Assembly (NCBI GenBank): GCA_005793615.1
Contig: SXRI01000458.1
Location: 1-5,136 of the forward strand
DNA: 5,136 nt
DNA from: Bdellovibrionales bacterium
GTDB lineage: Bacteria; Bdellovibrionota; Bdellovibrionia; Bdellovibrionales; JAMPXM01
Direction of reading: 5' to 3'
Shown here one piece after another: positions 5,121 to 5,136 of this stretch; the first letter of the stretch is position 1; each line of letters opens with the position of its first letter. Position numbers and translations under genes: made by a program. Under the pieces are notes generated by a model, which was given only the letters and a program-made list of their open reading frames with translations, was not told the origin of the DNA and did no database searches.

Positions 5121-5136
5121 GTACTGATTTTGTTTA

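Overview
The window is a chromosomal, housekeeping-type region. Most of it is a leftward (minus-strand) type II fatty acid synthesis cluster. Read in its direction of transcription, the order is rpmF (ribosomal protein L32), a 270-base gap, fabD, fabG, acpP, fabF and the first 67 codons of glyA, which runs off the left edge. On the right, a rightward gene encodes a small, highly charged protein with a signal peptide that I do not recognise. I see no phage, transposase, CRISPR, tRNA or rRNA.

The organism looks like a Gram-negative, proteobacteria-type bacterium with moderate G+C. The reasons are the rpmF/fab gene order, clear Shine-Dalgarno sites, and glyA directly after fabF, as I recall from delta-proteobacteria and Bdellovibrio-like groups. 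The L32 protein has four cysteines. Assignment to Bdellovibrionota or a delta-proteobacterial relative is inference with low confidence.

The genes form one functional unit. FabD loads malonyl groups onto AcpP, FabF condenses malonyl-ACP with the growing acyl-ACP, and FabG reduces the resulting 3-ketoacyl-ACP. GlyA supplies one-carbon units and glycine and is a common genomic neighbour rather than a pathway member. fabD and fabG overlap (stop TGA inside TTGA, with a TTG start for fabG). fabG and acpP are 37 bases apart, acpP and fabF 206 bases, and fabF and glyA 83 bases.

The main oddities lie between the genes. The usual plsX and fabH are absent between rpmF and fabD. Their place is taken by a non-coding stretch with a long imperfect hairpin, and a repeat-built terminator-like structure follows rpmF. 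The acpP-fabF spacer has a GC-rich hairpin and a four-copy 11/12-base tandem repeat that extends the fabF reading frame upstream of its likely true start. A small hairpin covers the glyA ribosome binding site. FabF and FabG both carry N-terminal extensions relative to the E. coli proteins. I did not find convincing evidence of a wholly new biological system here.
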